A DNA stretch of 64,000 bases from Leptospira mayottensis 200901116 (GTDB lineage: Bacteria > Spirochaetota > Leptospiria > Leptospirales > Leptospiraceae), in NCBI RefSeq assembly GCF_000306675.2, contig NZ_CP024871.1:880001-944000 (forward strand). Direction: 5' to 3'. The number at the start of each line of letters is the position of its first letter. Within the stretch, counting starts at the first letter, position 1. A program made the translations under genes and the position numbers. The notes beneath the pieces are model-generated. The model searched no databases. It saw only the letters and a program-made list of their open reading frames with translations, and was not told the origin of the DNA. Shown piece by piece: positions 1 to 12,621 of the stretch.

Positions 1-373
<373 letters not shown>

Positions 374-383
374 GAATAGTTCT

Positions 384-408
384 ATAGGTTTCGGAAATCG
401 AAACCTAT
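384..408 (+). other. Perfect 10-bp hairpin just after rpsG
   Basis: Arms ATAGGTTTCG (384-393) and CGAAACCTAT (399-408) are perfectly complementary around a 5-base loop. No T-run follows, so it is not an intrinsic terminator itself. It sits 11 bases past the rpsG stop and just ahead of a true terminator. It could protect the mRNA 3' end or slow the polymerase. Confidence 0.6.
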
Positions 409-419
409 TTCAGATCGTA

Positions 420-446
420 AAAGGAGAGGTTCGCCTCTCCTTTTTT
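420..446 (+). terminator. Intrinsic terminator of the rpsG transcript
   Basis: The stem AAAGGAGAGG / CCTCTCCTTT (10 bp) closes on a TTCG tetraloop (430-433) and is followed directly by a T-rich tail. This is a textbook rho-independent terminator oriented with rpsG. Confidence 0.9.
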
Positions 447-609
447 ATTTGTCGAGCGGTGTATAGAGGACGACTCGGTTAATGAGCAGAGGAACGTTGT
501 GAGTGGTTCGTAAGCGGAGTTGGAAAAGAGAACGAGACTCATCAAGGAATGCTGTGTAAATAATGTTCTTTAAGAAGAATCGAGATTCAATTGATCCCCG
601 AAAATAATT

Positions 610-785
<176 letters not shown>

Positions 786-884
786 AAAAATCTATACTTG
801 TATACGATGTAACGCTAATGTCGGAGATTTTATTTGAATAATTGTTTTACCACAATTTCAAGCTATTCGGTTATTTATTGATAA

Positions 885-1095
885 GTGAAAGGTAAAAATT
901 TGACCGCAAGATATTATATAAACACTAATATATTCGGAAAACTTATAAAGGATAAAAGTTATTTCGAAGTCTTTTCAATTGAGATCAACCGGTATAATGA
1001 ATTTCCTAATTTATTATCCATTTATTTTACATTTTCAATAATTGAATATATTGGTATTAAAGTTAAAATCCAGTTGTTATATGTTGTAGTTACCC
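885..1095 (+). pseudogene. Possible PIN-domain protein stub
   Basis: A GTG-started frame gives about 65 residues beginning with a PIN-like first strand (ARYYINTNIFGKLI), followed by SIYFTFSIIEYIGIK. In PIN nucleases the first acidic residue sits where this has Asn (INTN rather than IDTN). The frame then runs into sequence that encodes, on the other strand, a transposase remnant, so the C-terminal catalytic half is lost. This looks like a toxin-type gene broken by an insertion. The family call is by eye and weak. Confidence 0.3.
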
Positions 1096-1102
1096 CCAAA
1101 AA

Positions 1103-1240
1103 TCATACAGCCAATGTTAGTTCTTTTTCTATAAATTCTTTCGGCGACATCATTTGCAATCCCTTATGTGGTGCGAAGGAATTATAATCGTCAATCCAAT
1201 AGTGCGCTGAACCTTTGCAATCGACGGTTCGATTTTTTTA
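1103..1240 (-). mobile_element. Remnant of an IS3-type transposase (integrase core C-terminus)
   Basis: On the minus strand this reads as the end of an OrfB/rve-type transposase: YWIDDYNSFAPHKGL followed by MMSPKEF and a stop at 1103-1105. The pattern W-I-x-x-Y-N-x-x-x-P-H-x-x-L-x-x-x-S-P-x-x-F is typical of IS3-family integrase C-termini. No start and no upstream DDE residues remain. It differs from the IS481-like debris at 610-785, so at least two unrelated elements decayed here. Confidence 0.6.
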
Positions 1241-1247
1241 TCAGTAA

Positions 1248-1278
<31 letters not shown>

Positions 1279-1430
1279 TCTCAAAAAAAGGAAAACGCAT
1301 TTCAGGCAAAAGACAGGAGTTAGAAAAAGTTGTCATGGAAAATGACAATGAGCAAATGTATATGAGTTCCAAATTCCACGAAAACTTATCTCAAAAATAG
1401 TCTTTAAAATCATATGAAAGTTCGGCCAGA

Positions 1431-1619
1431 AAGAAGTTTTTGAAATAAGAACCCGTCTCAAAACCTTAAAAAAATATCTCTAAACGATCCAGCAAGTTTC
1501 TAAAAAACGTGGGAGTTCCTACAGATTACTCACATTGGCGATTTTTCCTGTCGTTTAAGATTGTAGTAATTCCTACATTTTGAAGTTTTGAGACGGGCAC
1601 TAAGTTCCAAAAACTTCTT
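1431..1619. repeat. MITE-like inverted-repeat element (copy A)
   Basis: The inner arms CCCGTCTCAAAAC (1452-1464) and GTTTTGAGACGGG (1585-1597) are perfect inverted repeats. Outer arms AAGAAGTTTTTG (1431-1442) and CAAAAACTTCTT (1608-1619) extend the pairing. The element is about 190 bp with no coding capacity. Its interior resembles the element at 62015-62187. Confidence 0.7.
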
Positions 1620-1635
1620 ATTCATGAATTCCTAA

Positions 1636-2484
<849 letters not shown>

Positions 2485-2642
2485 GACTGAAAAAAATCCG
2501 TATCAAGCCTTATTTGTCCAAGTTTTTATAGGAATCCTTATTCTCCGGTTGATCAAAATCGGACCTTACAAATCTAAAATTTCTAATTTTTTGATTGGAA
2601 AACGGATTTAGGAGAGATACACTCCTTGCGAAGAGAAAAAAT

Positions 2643-3077
<435 letters not shown>

Positions 3078-3079
3078 AA

Positions 3080-3643
<564 letters not shown>

Positions 3644-3718
3644 GCCTACAAGTATGCCTCCTTAAATTCCTTTGTAAATCGATTGATTTCTTTGTTTTCG
3701 AAAAATTAATTGCTCTGC

Positions 3719-4418
<700 letters not shown>

Positions 4419-4432
<14 letters not shown>

Positions 4433-5777
4433 TGCCCGCTTTTCGATTCCAGTAAGACCACTGTAGATTATAGAAAGGCGCGAATGTTTTTTTAGGCCGA
4501 TTTTTACTCAGTTCGATTAACAAATTCTCATCCCAAAACCTATATTCTTGAAGAGCCATTTTAACGGCTCTTTCACTCAAAGAATCCAAACCTTTCGAAG
4601 GGGTTGGATTCTTTTCCAACTTTTTCAATTCCCGGAACCATTCTTTTTCCAAAGCGGCAATCCGAGGTTGCACGAGTCTTTTCGCATCGGGATAAAATCG
4701 CTGGATCTTTCTGTAGAACTTTTCGTGGGTCCACCAAAGTGAAGTATCCAATTTAGAACCGGGTTGTTCAAAACTCTTTTCTAAAAAACTTATTCCTGAA
4801 AAACCAGCTGGCAAATAAAAAGAAATGGAAGGAATCGAAGTTCCGGTAAACCAAAAACGGTTTTTAGAAAGATTCGGTTTCAACTCGGCGACTAAAGAAG
4901 CGGTAGTACCGTTAGGTGTAATCGGACCAGTGGCATGAAGACAAACCGAGCCCATATCCGAGGAAGAAGGATAAAAGTCCGCCATTTGCAACGGTTCTCC
5001 TTCCGTTCTGAGAATCTCCGTCGCGGCATGTACGTCTAAATTCCCTTTTTTGAATGCCCCCATCGTTCTGGTTTTTTCCATTCTCGTTCTACACTTGCTG
5101 AAAAAAGTAAAAAAAGAATCCGAGAACGCTTTGCGAAAAGAGAATGTTTCTCCTTTTTTCACCCAATCCTTTTTGGAAGCGAATTCGATCGCTTTCGGAT
5201 GAATCGCGTCGTAATCGTCTTCCAAAGTCAGTCCGTTGGAAATCGAATAAAAACCTTCGATCCTTTTCCAAGCCCAGAACTTTCCGGCGGTTTCCAATAC
5301 GAACGCATTTCGAAAATCTGCGATCAAAAAACTGTTATGGTAGTAAAAAGAAGAATTCATATAACCGCCGCAAGCATCCTGACCGAATCGTTCTAAAAGT
5401 TGAAGAATCGTTTCTCTCGCAGTCTCGGCGTCTTTACTTCTTTCCAAAGCGAGACGCAATAGGTCCATTCCAGTGAGTCCTTGGTTCTTTTTTTCAAAAG
5501 GGATTTTTGTAAAGACCGCTTCGTTTCCGATCACGACTCCGGAAGCGTTCGCTCCCATCTCCGCTCCCCACATCTGAAAAGGTTTGGAAAGAATGATTTC
5601 CTGAGTTTGTTTTACTCCGGGAACTTGTATATAAGTACAGAAAGTTTCGGCTTCCCGTAAGTGCGGTAGAACTCTCAATAGAGCCTGGGCCTCGTTAGGC
5701 TCCCTGTCCGAATTCTTTCCAAAGATCATCGAACCATTTCCGGTAAAAGATGGCGTGGCGACAAATGTATCACACAT
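4419..5777 (-). CDS. Secernin-type C69 family peptidase/dipeptidase
   Basis: Taken from the ATG at 5777, the product is 452 residues and begins [20 protein letters not shown]. In the C69/secernin family the second residue, Cys, becomes the N-terminal nucleophile after Met removal, which is why this start is preferred over the one 12 codons upstream. Further family features are [11 protein letters not shown], the [16 protein letters not shown] segment and [11 protein letters not shown] near the middle. It is predicted to be a cytoplasmic Ntn-hydrolase that cleaves dipeptides or related amides. No partner genes are adjacent. Confidence 0.85.
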
Positions 5778-5963
5778 GATGCGTGAAATTCCTTGTAAGG
5801 AACGAATTGGCAAGCTGTTTTTGCGTAATTACAGAACTTTACACGGATACTAAAAAGGGGTCTCCATTGAACTTTAGAGTCTATCCCAAAACCTAGTGTT
5901 AAACTTATTGTTCAAGTACAAGTAAGTTTAGAGATAAACTTGGCGAAATCGTATCTTCTCGAC

Positions 5964-6332
5964 CTACAACAAGAACCAGTAGTATGAAAATGCAATTATC
6001 ACGGAAAGGTAGCCGATTATATAAATCCAAAGCCTGTGTTTGTACACGAATTGAAATAGTATCGTATCATAGACATGATTGGAATTTGGAAAAATATCCT
6101 GGTTATTTGGGGAATTGTCCGAAAGCCCGGTTTTCCATGAAGCTATCACTTTCGTAAAATCTTTTCCGAATGAGCTTTTCGGAATGAAATTTTCAAAATG
6201 GAACATTTTCGCTTTCTCCTGACAGAGATCGCAATCCCTAATATGATTTCTAAAAAAGATCGGAATTTTCTTTCCAGAATATAAGTTTTCCTTAATGTAT
6301 TCATCTTCAAAACATATACCGATAGGCTCCAT
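5964..6332 (-). CDS. Small zinc-finger-like membrane protein
   Basis: The 122-residue product has an H30-x3-C34-x2-C37 motif (NHIRDCDLC), as in the zinc-finger domains of anti-sigma factors, and one C-terminal transmembrane segment at about 99-120. The topology (cytoplasmic zinc finger, single helix, almost no periplasmic tail) resembles short membrane anti-sigma factors. It begins 15 bases after the second RND permease gene and probably ends that operon. No sigma gene is adjacent. The function is unknown; an anti-sigma-like or assembly role is only a guess. Confidence 0.5.
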   Translation of the reverse strand: MEPIGICFEDEYIKENLYSGKKIPIFFRNHIRDCDLCQEKAKMFHFENFIPKSSFGKDFTKVIASWKTGLSDNSPNNQDIFPNSNHVYDTILFQFVYKHRLWIYIIGYLSVIIAFSYYWFLL

Positions 6333-6347
6333 CGTCTTGGATCTCCT

Positions 6348-9300
6348 TCATATTTTTTTAGAACGTTTTTTGATTTTATTTTGTAGCGGAATACTTTTAT
6401 GATCTTCCAGAAGATAAGGAACCGCAATTTTAAAAAATGCGGGAAATAAGAGTATTGTAAGAGCCGTCGAGATGGACAATCCTGCGACTACCGTCACAGC
6501 AAGGGGTCTCCACAGTTGGCTTCCTTCTCCCGAATCCAAGACGGACGGAAGTAGTCCCAGGACCGTGGTTATGGTTGTGATCAGGATTGGACGAATTCGC
6601 TCTCGGATTCCTTCGGTTAATAATTCGTCAATTTCGTAATATCGATTTGATTTCAATTTTTCTAAAAAAGTCTCCACAATTAATATCGAATTGTTCACGG
6701 TAATTCCGGCCAACATAACGAAACCGATATATACGGATATATTTAAGGACATACGAAACACAAATAAAGTTAAAATTACTCCCGCTGCCGAGAATGGAAT
6801 GGTAAGTATGATTAGAAACGGAAGTAAAAAGGACTCGAATAAAGATGATAAAATACAAACGATTATGATAAAGGCCAAAATGATTAAATGGATCATCTCG
6901 GTTTTACTCTCTTTCAGTTTTTTGTAATTTCCGGTCATTTCGTAATGATAATTTTCCGGAAAAGAAATTTTTTTTAAAGCGGCTTCAATTTTGATAACGG
7001 CCGAACCGGTATCAATATCGCCTAACTTAGCGGTGAGTCCATAAGTTCTTCGTTTATTTTTTCTATAAATCCTGGATTCTGCTTTTTCCTTTTTGATCGA
7101 ACTAAGTTCAATCAAGGGCGTTTTCGAGAGAGAAGAGGGAATTGCGACTCCAAAAACCGACTCAGGACCTTCTCTGTCTTCCTCGGAAAATCGGACTCGA
7201 ATGTCGATCTCCTTATCTTTATCGTAAAATTTAGTGGGAATAGAGCCAGTATATGCAGTTTTCATAAAGTTTGCGATTTGATTGGGTAGCAATCCGGATT
7301 GTGAGGCTTTCACTTTATCGATAGAAAACGTGATTTGATCTTTTCCTTCTTTAAAACGAAGGGCAACTTGCTGAATTCCGGGTATCCCTCCTACTTCTTT
7401 TGCAGATTCTTTGGCTAATTCTTTGATCGTTTCAGCTTCGTCTCCTATAATTTCAATATCGATTTCTTTTGACCCTTCTCCGGCACCGGATTCGGTATAA
7501 AATACAAATGCGTTCTTTAGCTCGTCTGTTTCCTTTTTTAGTTCGGTTATAACGTCATTGGCTGATTTACCTTCCCGGGAAGAAACGGGTTTTAACTTTA
7601 TCATCAGATCCGAATGCCATTTTTCAACTTTGGAGGATACTTTTTCCACGTTTGGATTATTTTCGATTACCCTTTCCACATTCTTTGTGATCAAATCAGT
7701 CGCATCAAGGTGGGTTCCCGTTTCTACTTCCAACGAAGCGCTGATTTCGTTGGAATCGGTTGGATCAATGTATTCCTGTTTTAAAAAATAAGAAAGACAA
7801 AAACAGACTACGATGATCGCTGTGGAGTAAAGCGCAGTTTTTTTATAATGTTTGAGTAGAAACCGTAAAGATTTTGTTAAATCAAATCGGAGAAGCTCAT
7901 GTTGATCCGGCGATTTGGGATTTAATTTCGTTTGATGACGCCGCAAAATTTTAAGCCAAGATAGAATCTTATGATACATTTCGGTTTCAATATAAGATTT
8001 CATTTTCGAAATATATGTAAGAACGTACTGTGGTGGAACGAGGGTTTGAAATCGGCTCTCTTTCGTTAAAATAAATTTGGCAAGAGTAGGCAGAAAAGTC
8101 AGGGATACGATTAAAGAGGTAACCAATGACGCTGAAACGGTAATTGCCAGGCCTCCGTAGAGATCTCGTAGCTCCCGGGAACTGAAAAAGATCGGAAAAA
8201 AAACGGCAATGCTAGTTAAAACGGACGCGAACAATTCCTTCGATAATCCGGAAGAGGCTTTTAAAATTCCATCTTCTACGAATCCGTTTTCGTGGTGTAC
8301 AAAAAAGATACGGTCGATAACCACTACCGAACAATCTACAAGCATTCCTACGCCCAAAGCTAAACCACAAAGGGAGATAACGTTAATTCCTACGTTGAAA
8401 AAATACATCAGTCCGAACGTTGAAATAATCGAAAGTGGAATTGATACGGATACGAGAATTGTAGCGTAGAAGTTCCTTAAAAAAAGAAACAATACGACGA
8501 CTGCGATTATGCCTCCCGAGATAGCGGAATCCGCAACTTTTGCGATGGCCGTTTTGATCGTCTGAGATTGATCATAGTTGATACTTTGTTGAATCCCTTC
8601 TATACGAATCGAGGAAAGTTCCTTTCGGAGTTCTTCACATAACGCTAGTGAATTTGCATCGCCAGCTTTTTGGATATAAACGGATACGACTTCTTTACCT
8701 GCGTCTCTTGCTATGTCTTCCTTTTCTCTGAATCCATCCTTCACATTCGATATATCTGATAAGTAAACAATTTGTTCCGATTTGCCGATTGTAATCGGTA
8801 TTTTTCCGATCTCTTTAATTTGAATCAGCTTACCGATCACTCGTATATTGATATAGTTGTCTCCGATCAGTAAATTTCCGGCAGGAACGTCTACGTTTGC
8901 AGTTCTGATCTTGGATAAGACTTCTTCCAACCCGACTCCGGTCTGTAATAACTTACCTTTGTCTATATCTATGTTTATCTCTCTTTGAAATCCACCTCCG
9001 ACGTGAATTTCACTTACTCCGTCGATTCTTTCGAACTTCTTTTTATATTTGTTCTCACCGAATTCTCTCAATTCTTTCAATTTGTATTTTTCGGATTCGA
9101 GTTTTACAATGAAGATCGGTTTGTTAGTCGGATCGTATCTGAGAATGGCGGGCTCTTCCACTTCTCTGGGAAAATTACCTCGTATGAGATCGATCTTAGA
9201 ACGTACTTCAAGGGAACGATACGAGACTTTAGTGCCGGGTTTGAATATGACGTTGATTCTCGATTCCCCTTCTTCGGAAGAGGATAGTATATCTTCGATT

Positions 9301-9530
9301 CCGCCTACGCCGGAAATCTGTTCTTCTATCGGCTTCGTTATGATTTCTTCGATTTTACTGGGTGAAATTCCGGGATATCGAGTCAGTATGGTGATAGCCG
9401 GCGAACTGGACGGAGGCATTAACGAAATAGGCAGTCTTGGAATGGAAATCAATCCAAAAATCCCGACCGCTATAAACAACATAAACGTTGTTATATGTCT
9501 TCTATATAATAGACCGATTAAAGAATCCAT
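6348..9530 (-). CDS. RND efflux permease, second of a pair
   Basis: The 1060-residue inner-membrane protein has the RND plan: TM1, a large periplasmic porter domain, TM2-6, a second porter domain and TM7-12. N-terminal PRLPISLMPPSSSPAITI and the porter segment ISGVGGIEDI are typical. In TM4 the proton-relay region reads GVGMLVDCSVVVID, so one Asp is present and the second AcrB-type Asp is Cys. TM10 has MLAGITVNNSILIVE. A charged cytoplasmic loop of about 60 residues follows the middle helices. It lies 4 bases after the first permease, suggesting a hetero-oligomeric pump like MdtBC. The substrate is unknown. Confidence 0.93.
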   Translation of the reverse strand: MDSLIGLLYRRHITTFMLFIAVGIFGLISIPRLPISLMPPSSSPAITILTRYPGISPSKIEEIITKPIEEQISGVGGIEDILSSSEEGESRINVIFKPGTKVSYRSLEVRSKIDLIRGNFPREVEEPAILRYDPTNKPIFIVKLESEKYKLKELREFGENKYKKKFERIDGVSEIHVGGGFQREINIDIDKGKLLQTGVGLEEVLSKIRTANVDVPAGNLLIGDNYINIRVIGKLIQIKEIGKIPITIGKSEQIVYLSDISNVKDGFREKEDIARDAGKEVVSVYIQKAGDANSLALCEELRKELSSIRIEGIQQSINYDQSQTIKTAIAKVADSAISGGIIAVVVLFLFLRNFYATILVSVSIPLSIISTFGLMYFFNVGINVISLCGLALGVGMLVDCSVVVIDRIFFVHHENGFVEDGILKASSGLSKELFASVLTSIAVFFPIFFSSRELRDLYGGLAITVSASLVTSLIVSLTFLPTLAKFILTKESRFQTLVPPQYVLTYISKMKSYIETEMYHKILSWLKILRRHQTKLNPKSPDQHELLRFDLTKSLRFLLKHYKKTALYSTAIIVVCFCLSYFLKQEYIDPTDSNEISASLEVETGTHLDATDLITKNVERVIENNPNVEKVSSKVEKWHSDLMIKLKPVSSREGKSANDVITELKKETDELKNAFVFYTESGAGEGSKEIDIEIIGDEAETIKELAKESAKEVGGIPGIQQVALRFKEGKDQITFSIDKVKASQSGLLPNQIANFMKTAYTGSIPTKFYDKDKEIDIRVRFSEEDREGPESVFGVAIPSSLSKTPLIELSSIKKEKAESRIYRKNKRRTYGLTAKLGDIDTGSAVIKIEAALKKISFPENYHYEMTGNYKKLKESKTEMIHLIILAFIIIVCILSSLFESFLLPFLIILTIPFSAAGVILTLFVFRMSLNISVYIGFVMLAGITVNNSILIVETFLEKLKSNRYYEIDELLTEGIRERIRPILITTITTVLGLLPSVLDSGEGSQLWRPLAVTVVAGLSISTALTILLFPAFFKIAVPYLLEDHKSIPLQNKIKKRSKKI

Positions 9531-9534
9531 TTAT

Positions 9535-12500
9535 CTATTTCTGTTTTACGATCGAAAAATAAGCCGCCGGTATGATAACTACAGTAAAAATGGTGGAAGC
9601 CGTTAAGCCGCCTAACACCGCTAAGGCCATCGGTTCTTGAGGAGATTCTCCGCCGATTGCAAGCGCTGCCGGCAAAAGTCCTAAAACCGTAGTCAGAGTG
9701 GTATTAAGGATAGTGTCGATTCTCCGATAGATCGTAGCATATACTGCTTCTTCAACATTTTTCCCCTTATCGGCCAAGGTGAAAAACTCTATTAGAATGA
9801 TCGCATTATTAACTACTAGCCCGCTTAACATGACCATTCCCATTCCTGAAACTATATTCAATGAATTGCCCGAGGATATTAAAAACATCAGGGAACCGGA
9901 TCCCACCATCACGATTGATACCATTACAACTAACGGTAAAATTAAATTTTCAAACTGAGACGCTAAGGTCATGTAGACCAAAATTAATGCGAAAATACCG
10001 GCCCAGGCCAAGGCTTCGAAGGATTTGTTCGTTTCTTTTGCAATTTCGCCTGGAAGAACGGAGATGTCCTTATCTTTTTCAAAACGTGTAATGATCTCCG
10101 AAATCTTTTGTTCTATGATTTCCGCCGATTCCTTAGGAACAGCGGATACGATCGCGATTCTCTTTCCCTCTAACCGCATTATTTTACGTAAGGTTTTTGT
10201 TTGTGACACTTCCGCTATCGCGTCTAAGAAAATGTTTTTTCCGCTTGGTAAACGAATCGGAATTTCGCGTAGTGAATCGAATCCAAGTCTATCCACCGAT
10301 CGAAATCGAACTAATACATCGTATTCGAAATCGTTTTCTCTAAATCTTGTGGCGATATCTCCTTTGATGGACGTTTTTAGTGTGGTCGCTATATCCTCCA
10401 CGCTTAAGCCGAAGTAAGCCATCTTTTCTCGGTCCAATTCCACTTTTAATTGGGGAGTTTCTTCCCGAGCCGACGAGGAAACGGAAATCGTTTTGTTCGT
10501 TGAGACCAATTCGTTTTCGACTTCGCTTGCGATTTTACGGATGAGATTTAAATCTTGTCCCGAAATTTCCACGGAGATTCCTCCACCGCCGGAACCGAAA
10601 ATACCGCCTAACACACTACCGGCCATTCGAGTTCCAATTTTAGAACGATAATTTTTTTCTATCTCCGATAGTTCCTTAGAGAATCCTATTAAAAACTTCT
10701 CGGCTTTGTTTTTATCAGAGAGTTTGACAAAGATTGAAGCTCGATTCAGACCGAAATCCCCTTTTGGATTTAATATGATATCCTTTTCCTCGTATCCGAT
10801 TCTTGAAAATGCGGTTTCAACCGTTTTATCTTGAGTGAGCTTTTTTGTGATCATATCTACGACTTTTTTTGTATAATTTAGATTGGATCCTTCTGGTGAA
10901 ACGATATCGATGTAGAATTCTCCCTGATCAATCTCGGTCAGCATTTCTTTCGGAATCACGATGAAAAACAAACCTGCTACAAGTACGGAACCTAACCCTA
11001 CGTATACGGCGAAAATTTTCCTTCGGATGAAAAAAACTGCCATAGACGCGAAAGAGTTCCTGATTGTGGAGAGGATTTTTTCTCTGCGAATTTCGATTGC
11101 TTTCGGAAACGTTCCCACTCCTTTCGAAAAGAAATCGTATTGTGTTAAAACGGGCACAAGCGTTGCCGAGGTAAAAAGTGAGGAGATGAGCGAAAATGAA
11201 ATTGTTAATGCGAACTCCCCGAAAATTTCGGCGGCGATACCTTCAACGAATAGGATTGGCAGGAATACAACAACGCTTGTGATCGTTGATCCCAGAATGG
11301 ATCCGAATACCTCTTTTGTTCCTTCGATACTTGCTTGAATTGGATCCGAGACCGTTTTCTTTTTAGAAGCTATTGATTCTAAAACGACTGTTGCGGAATC
11401 GACAACCATTCCAACTCCGATAGCTAATCCGCCTAACGACATCGTATTGATCGTAAGACCGAACCCGAACATCATCAAAAAAGTTGCCATGACCGAAATG
11501 GGCACCGCGCTGATGACGACGATCGGTTCCCTGATATTTCCTAAGAAAAAGCTCAATACACAATAACAAATGATCACCGCAAGGATTCCCGCCCAGGCAA
11601 CGGAAGCGATGGAGTCTTCGATCAATATCGATTGATCCGATATGATTTGAAAATGAATCTTGTCCCCGAATTTTTCGTTCAGTTCCTTGATTAAATCCCT
11701 CAAGTCGGACGCGACCGATACCGTATTTTTTCCGGATTCCTTTTTCAGAACCATAGAAATACATTCCTCGTCCATTAAACCACTGATGCTGGTTCTTTCT
11801 TTGAAAGTATCTTTTACATCGCCTACGGTCCCGAGATAAATGGGAACTCCGGCCTTTGTAACCCCAACTACCGTATCCTCAATGGAGGTGACCGAAGGGA
11901 AAAGTCCGTCGGTCCGAACTAATATTTCTTTATCTCCTTCCCTTACGTTACCGGCGGGAAATCCGAAATTGCTGGAATCGATTTGATTGACCAAATCTTG
12001 AATTCGTATATTATGAGCTTCTAATCTTCCTTTATCTACGTTAACCTGAATTTGTCTTTCAAATCCTCCGGATAATGAGATGGCTGCTACACCGTCCACG
12101 CGCTCGAAATATGGAATTACGTTTTTACGTAAAAATAGTCGAACGTCTTTCAAATCGATACCGTTTGTTTTGACTGCAATCTGCATGATAGGCGCGCTAT
12201 TCGGATCGAAACGAATTACGATGGATTTTTTTACGTCCTGAGGCAGTGAACCTTTGACCAAGTCCAGTTTTTCCCTGACTTGAATCAATGCTTGGTCGAT
12301 TTCGGTTCCCCATCGAAATCTTACCGTTACGATAGATATTCCCTCGATTGATTCGGATAAAATTCTGTCGACGCCTCCCACGGAGGAAAGGATTTCCTCA
12401 ATGGGTTTGGTCACTAAGGATTCGATTTCCGTCGGAGCCACGTTGCTATAAACCGTTACGATCGTGAGAGACGGAAAACTTACATCAGGAAGGAGTTCCA

Positions 12501-12600
12501 TCTTTAATTTTGTCAGCCCTACGTATCCGAACAGGACGAGTAAGAAGAATACGACTAATGTCGTTACCTTTCTTCTTAAGAAAAATTCAATCACGGACAA
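9535..12600 (-). CDS. RND efflux permease, first of a pair
   Basis: The 1021-residue RND permease begins with the usual short cytoplasmic tail and TM1 (MSVIEFFLRRKVTTLVVFF), then the porter motif LLPDVSFPSLTIVTVYSNVA and SSVGGVDRILSES. TM4 carries GVGMVVDSATVVLESI, keeping one relay Asp with Ser in the second position. TM10 has MLSGLVVNNAIILIEFF. The sequence differs clearly from the next permease, so this is an old pair rather than a recent duplication. The gene follows the Ig-like lipoprotein gene by 21 bases. The only nearby channel and adaptor are encoded divergently at 18509-21465. Confidence 0.94.
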   Translation of the reverse strand: MSVIEFFLRRKVTTLVVFFLLVLFGYVGLTKLKMELLPDVSFPSLTIVTVYSNVAPTEIESLVTKPIEEILSSVGGVDRILSESIEGISIVTVRFRWGTEIDQALIQVREKLDLVKGSLPQDVKKSIVIRFDPNSAPIMQIAVKTNGIDLKDVRLFLRKNVIPYFERVDGVAAISLSGGFERQIQVNVDKGRLEAHNIRIQDLVNQIDSSNFGFPAGNVREGDKEILVRTDGLFPSVTSIEDTVVGVTKAGVPIYLGTVGDVKDTFKERTSISGLMDEECISMVLKKESGKNTVSVASDLRDLIKELNEKFGDKIHFQIISDQSILIEDSIASVAWAGILAVIICYCVLSFFLGNIREPIVVISAVPISVMATFLMMFGFGLTINTMSLGGLAIGVGMVVDSATVVLESIASKKKTVSDPIQASIEGTKEVFGSILGSTITSVVVFLPILFVEGIAAEIFGEFALTISFSLISSLFTSATLVPVLTQYDFFSKGVGTFPKAIEIRREKILSTIRNSFASMAVFFIRRKIFAVYVGLGSVLVAGLFFIVIPKEMLTEIDQGEFYIDIVSPEGSNLNYTKKVVDMITKKLTQDKTVETAFSRIGYEEKDIILNPKGDFGLNRASIFVKLSDKNKAEKFLIGFSKELSEIEKNYRSKIGTRMAGSVLGGIFGSGGGGISVEISGQDLNLIRKIASEVENELVSTNKTISVSSSAREETPQLKVELDREKMAYFGLSVEDIATTLKTSIKGDIATRFRENDFEYDVLVRFRSVDRLGFDSLREIPIRLPSGKNIFLDAIAEVSQTKTLRKIMRLEGKRIAIVSAVPKESAEIIEQKISEIITRFEKDKDISVLPGEIAKETNKSFEALAWAGIFALILVYMTLASQFENLILPLVVMVSIVMVGSGSLMFLISSGNSLNIVSGMGMVMLSGLVVNNAIILIEFFTLADKGKNVEEAVYATIYRRIDTILNTTLTTVLGLLPAALAIGGESPQEPMALAVLGGLTASTIFTVVIIPAAYFSIVKQK

Positions 12601-12621
12601 AATCTCATTTTGAAGTCAACT

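Noticed and set aside
3644..3718. Possible yybP-ykoY riboswitch upstream of TerC
   Set aside because: The gap is only 75 bases and lacks the conserved loops.
5900..5930. TAAACTTA/TAAGTTTA dyad downstream of the secernin start
   Set aside because: Eight-base AT-rich arms with a 15-base loop are expected by chance in AT-rich DNA.
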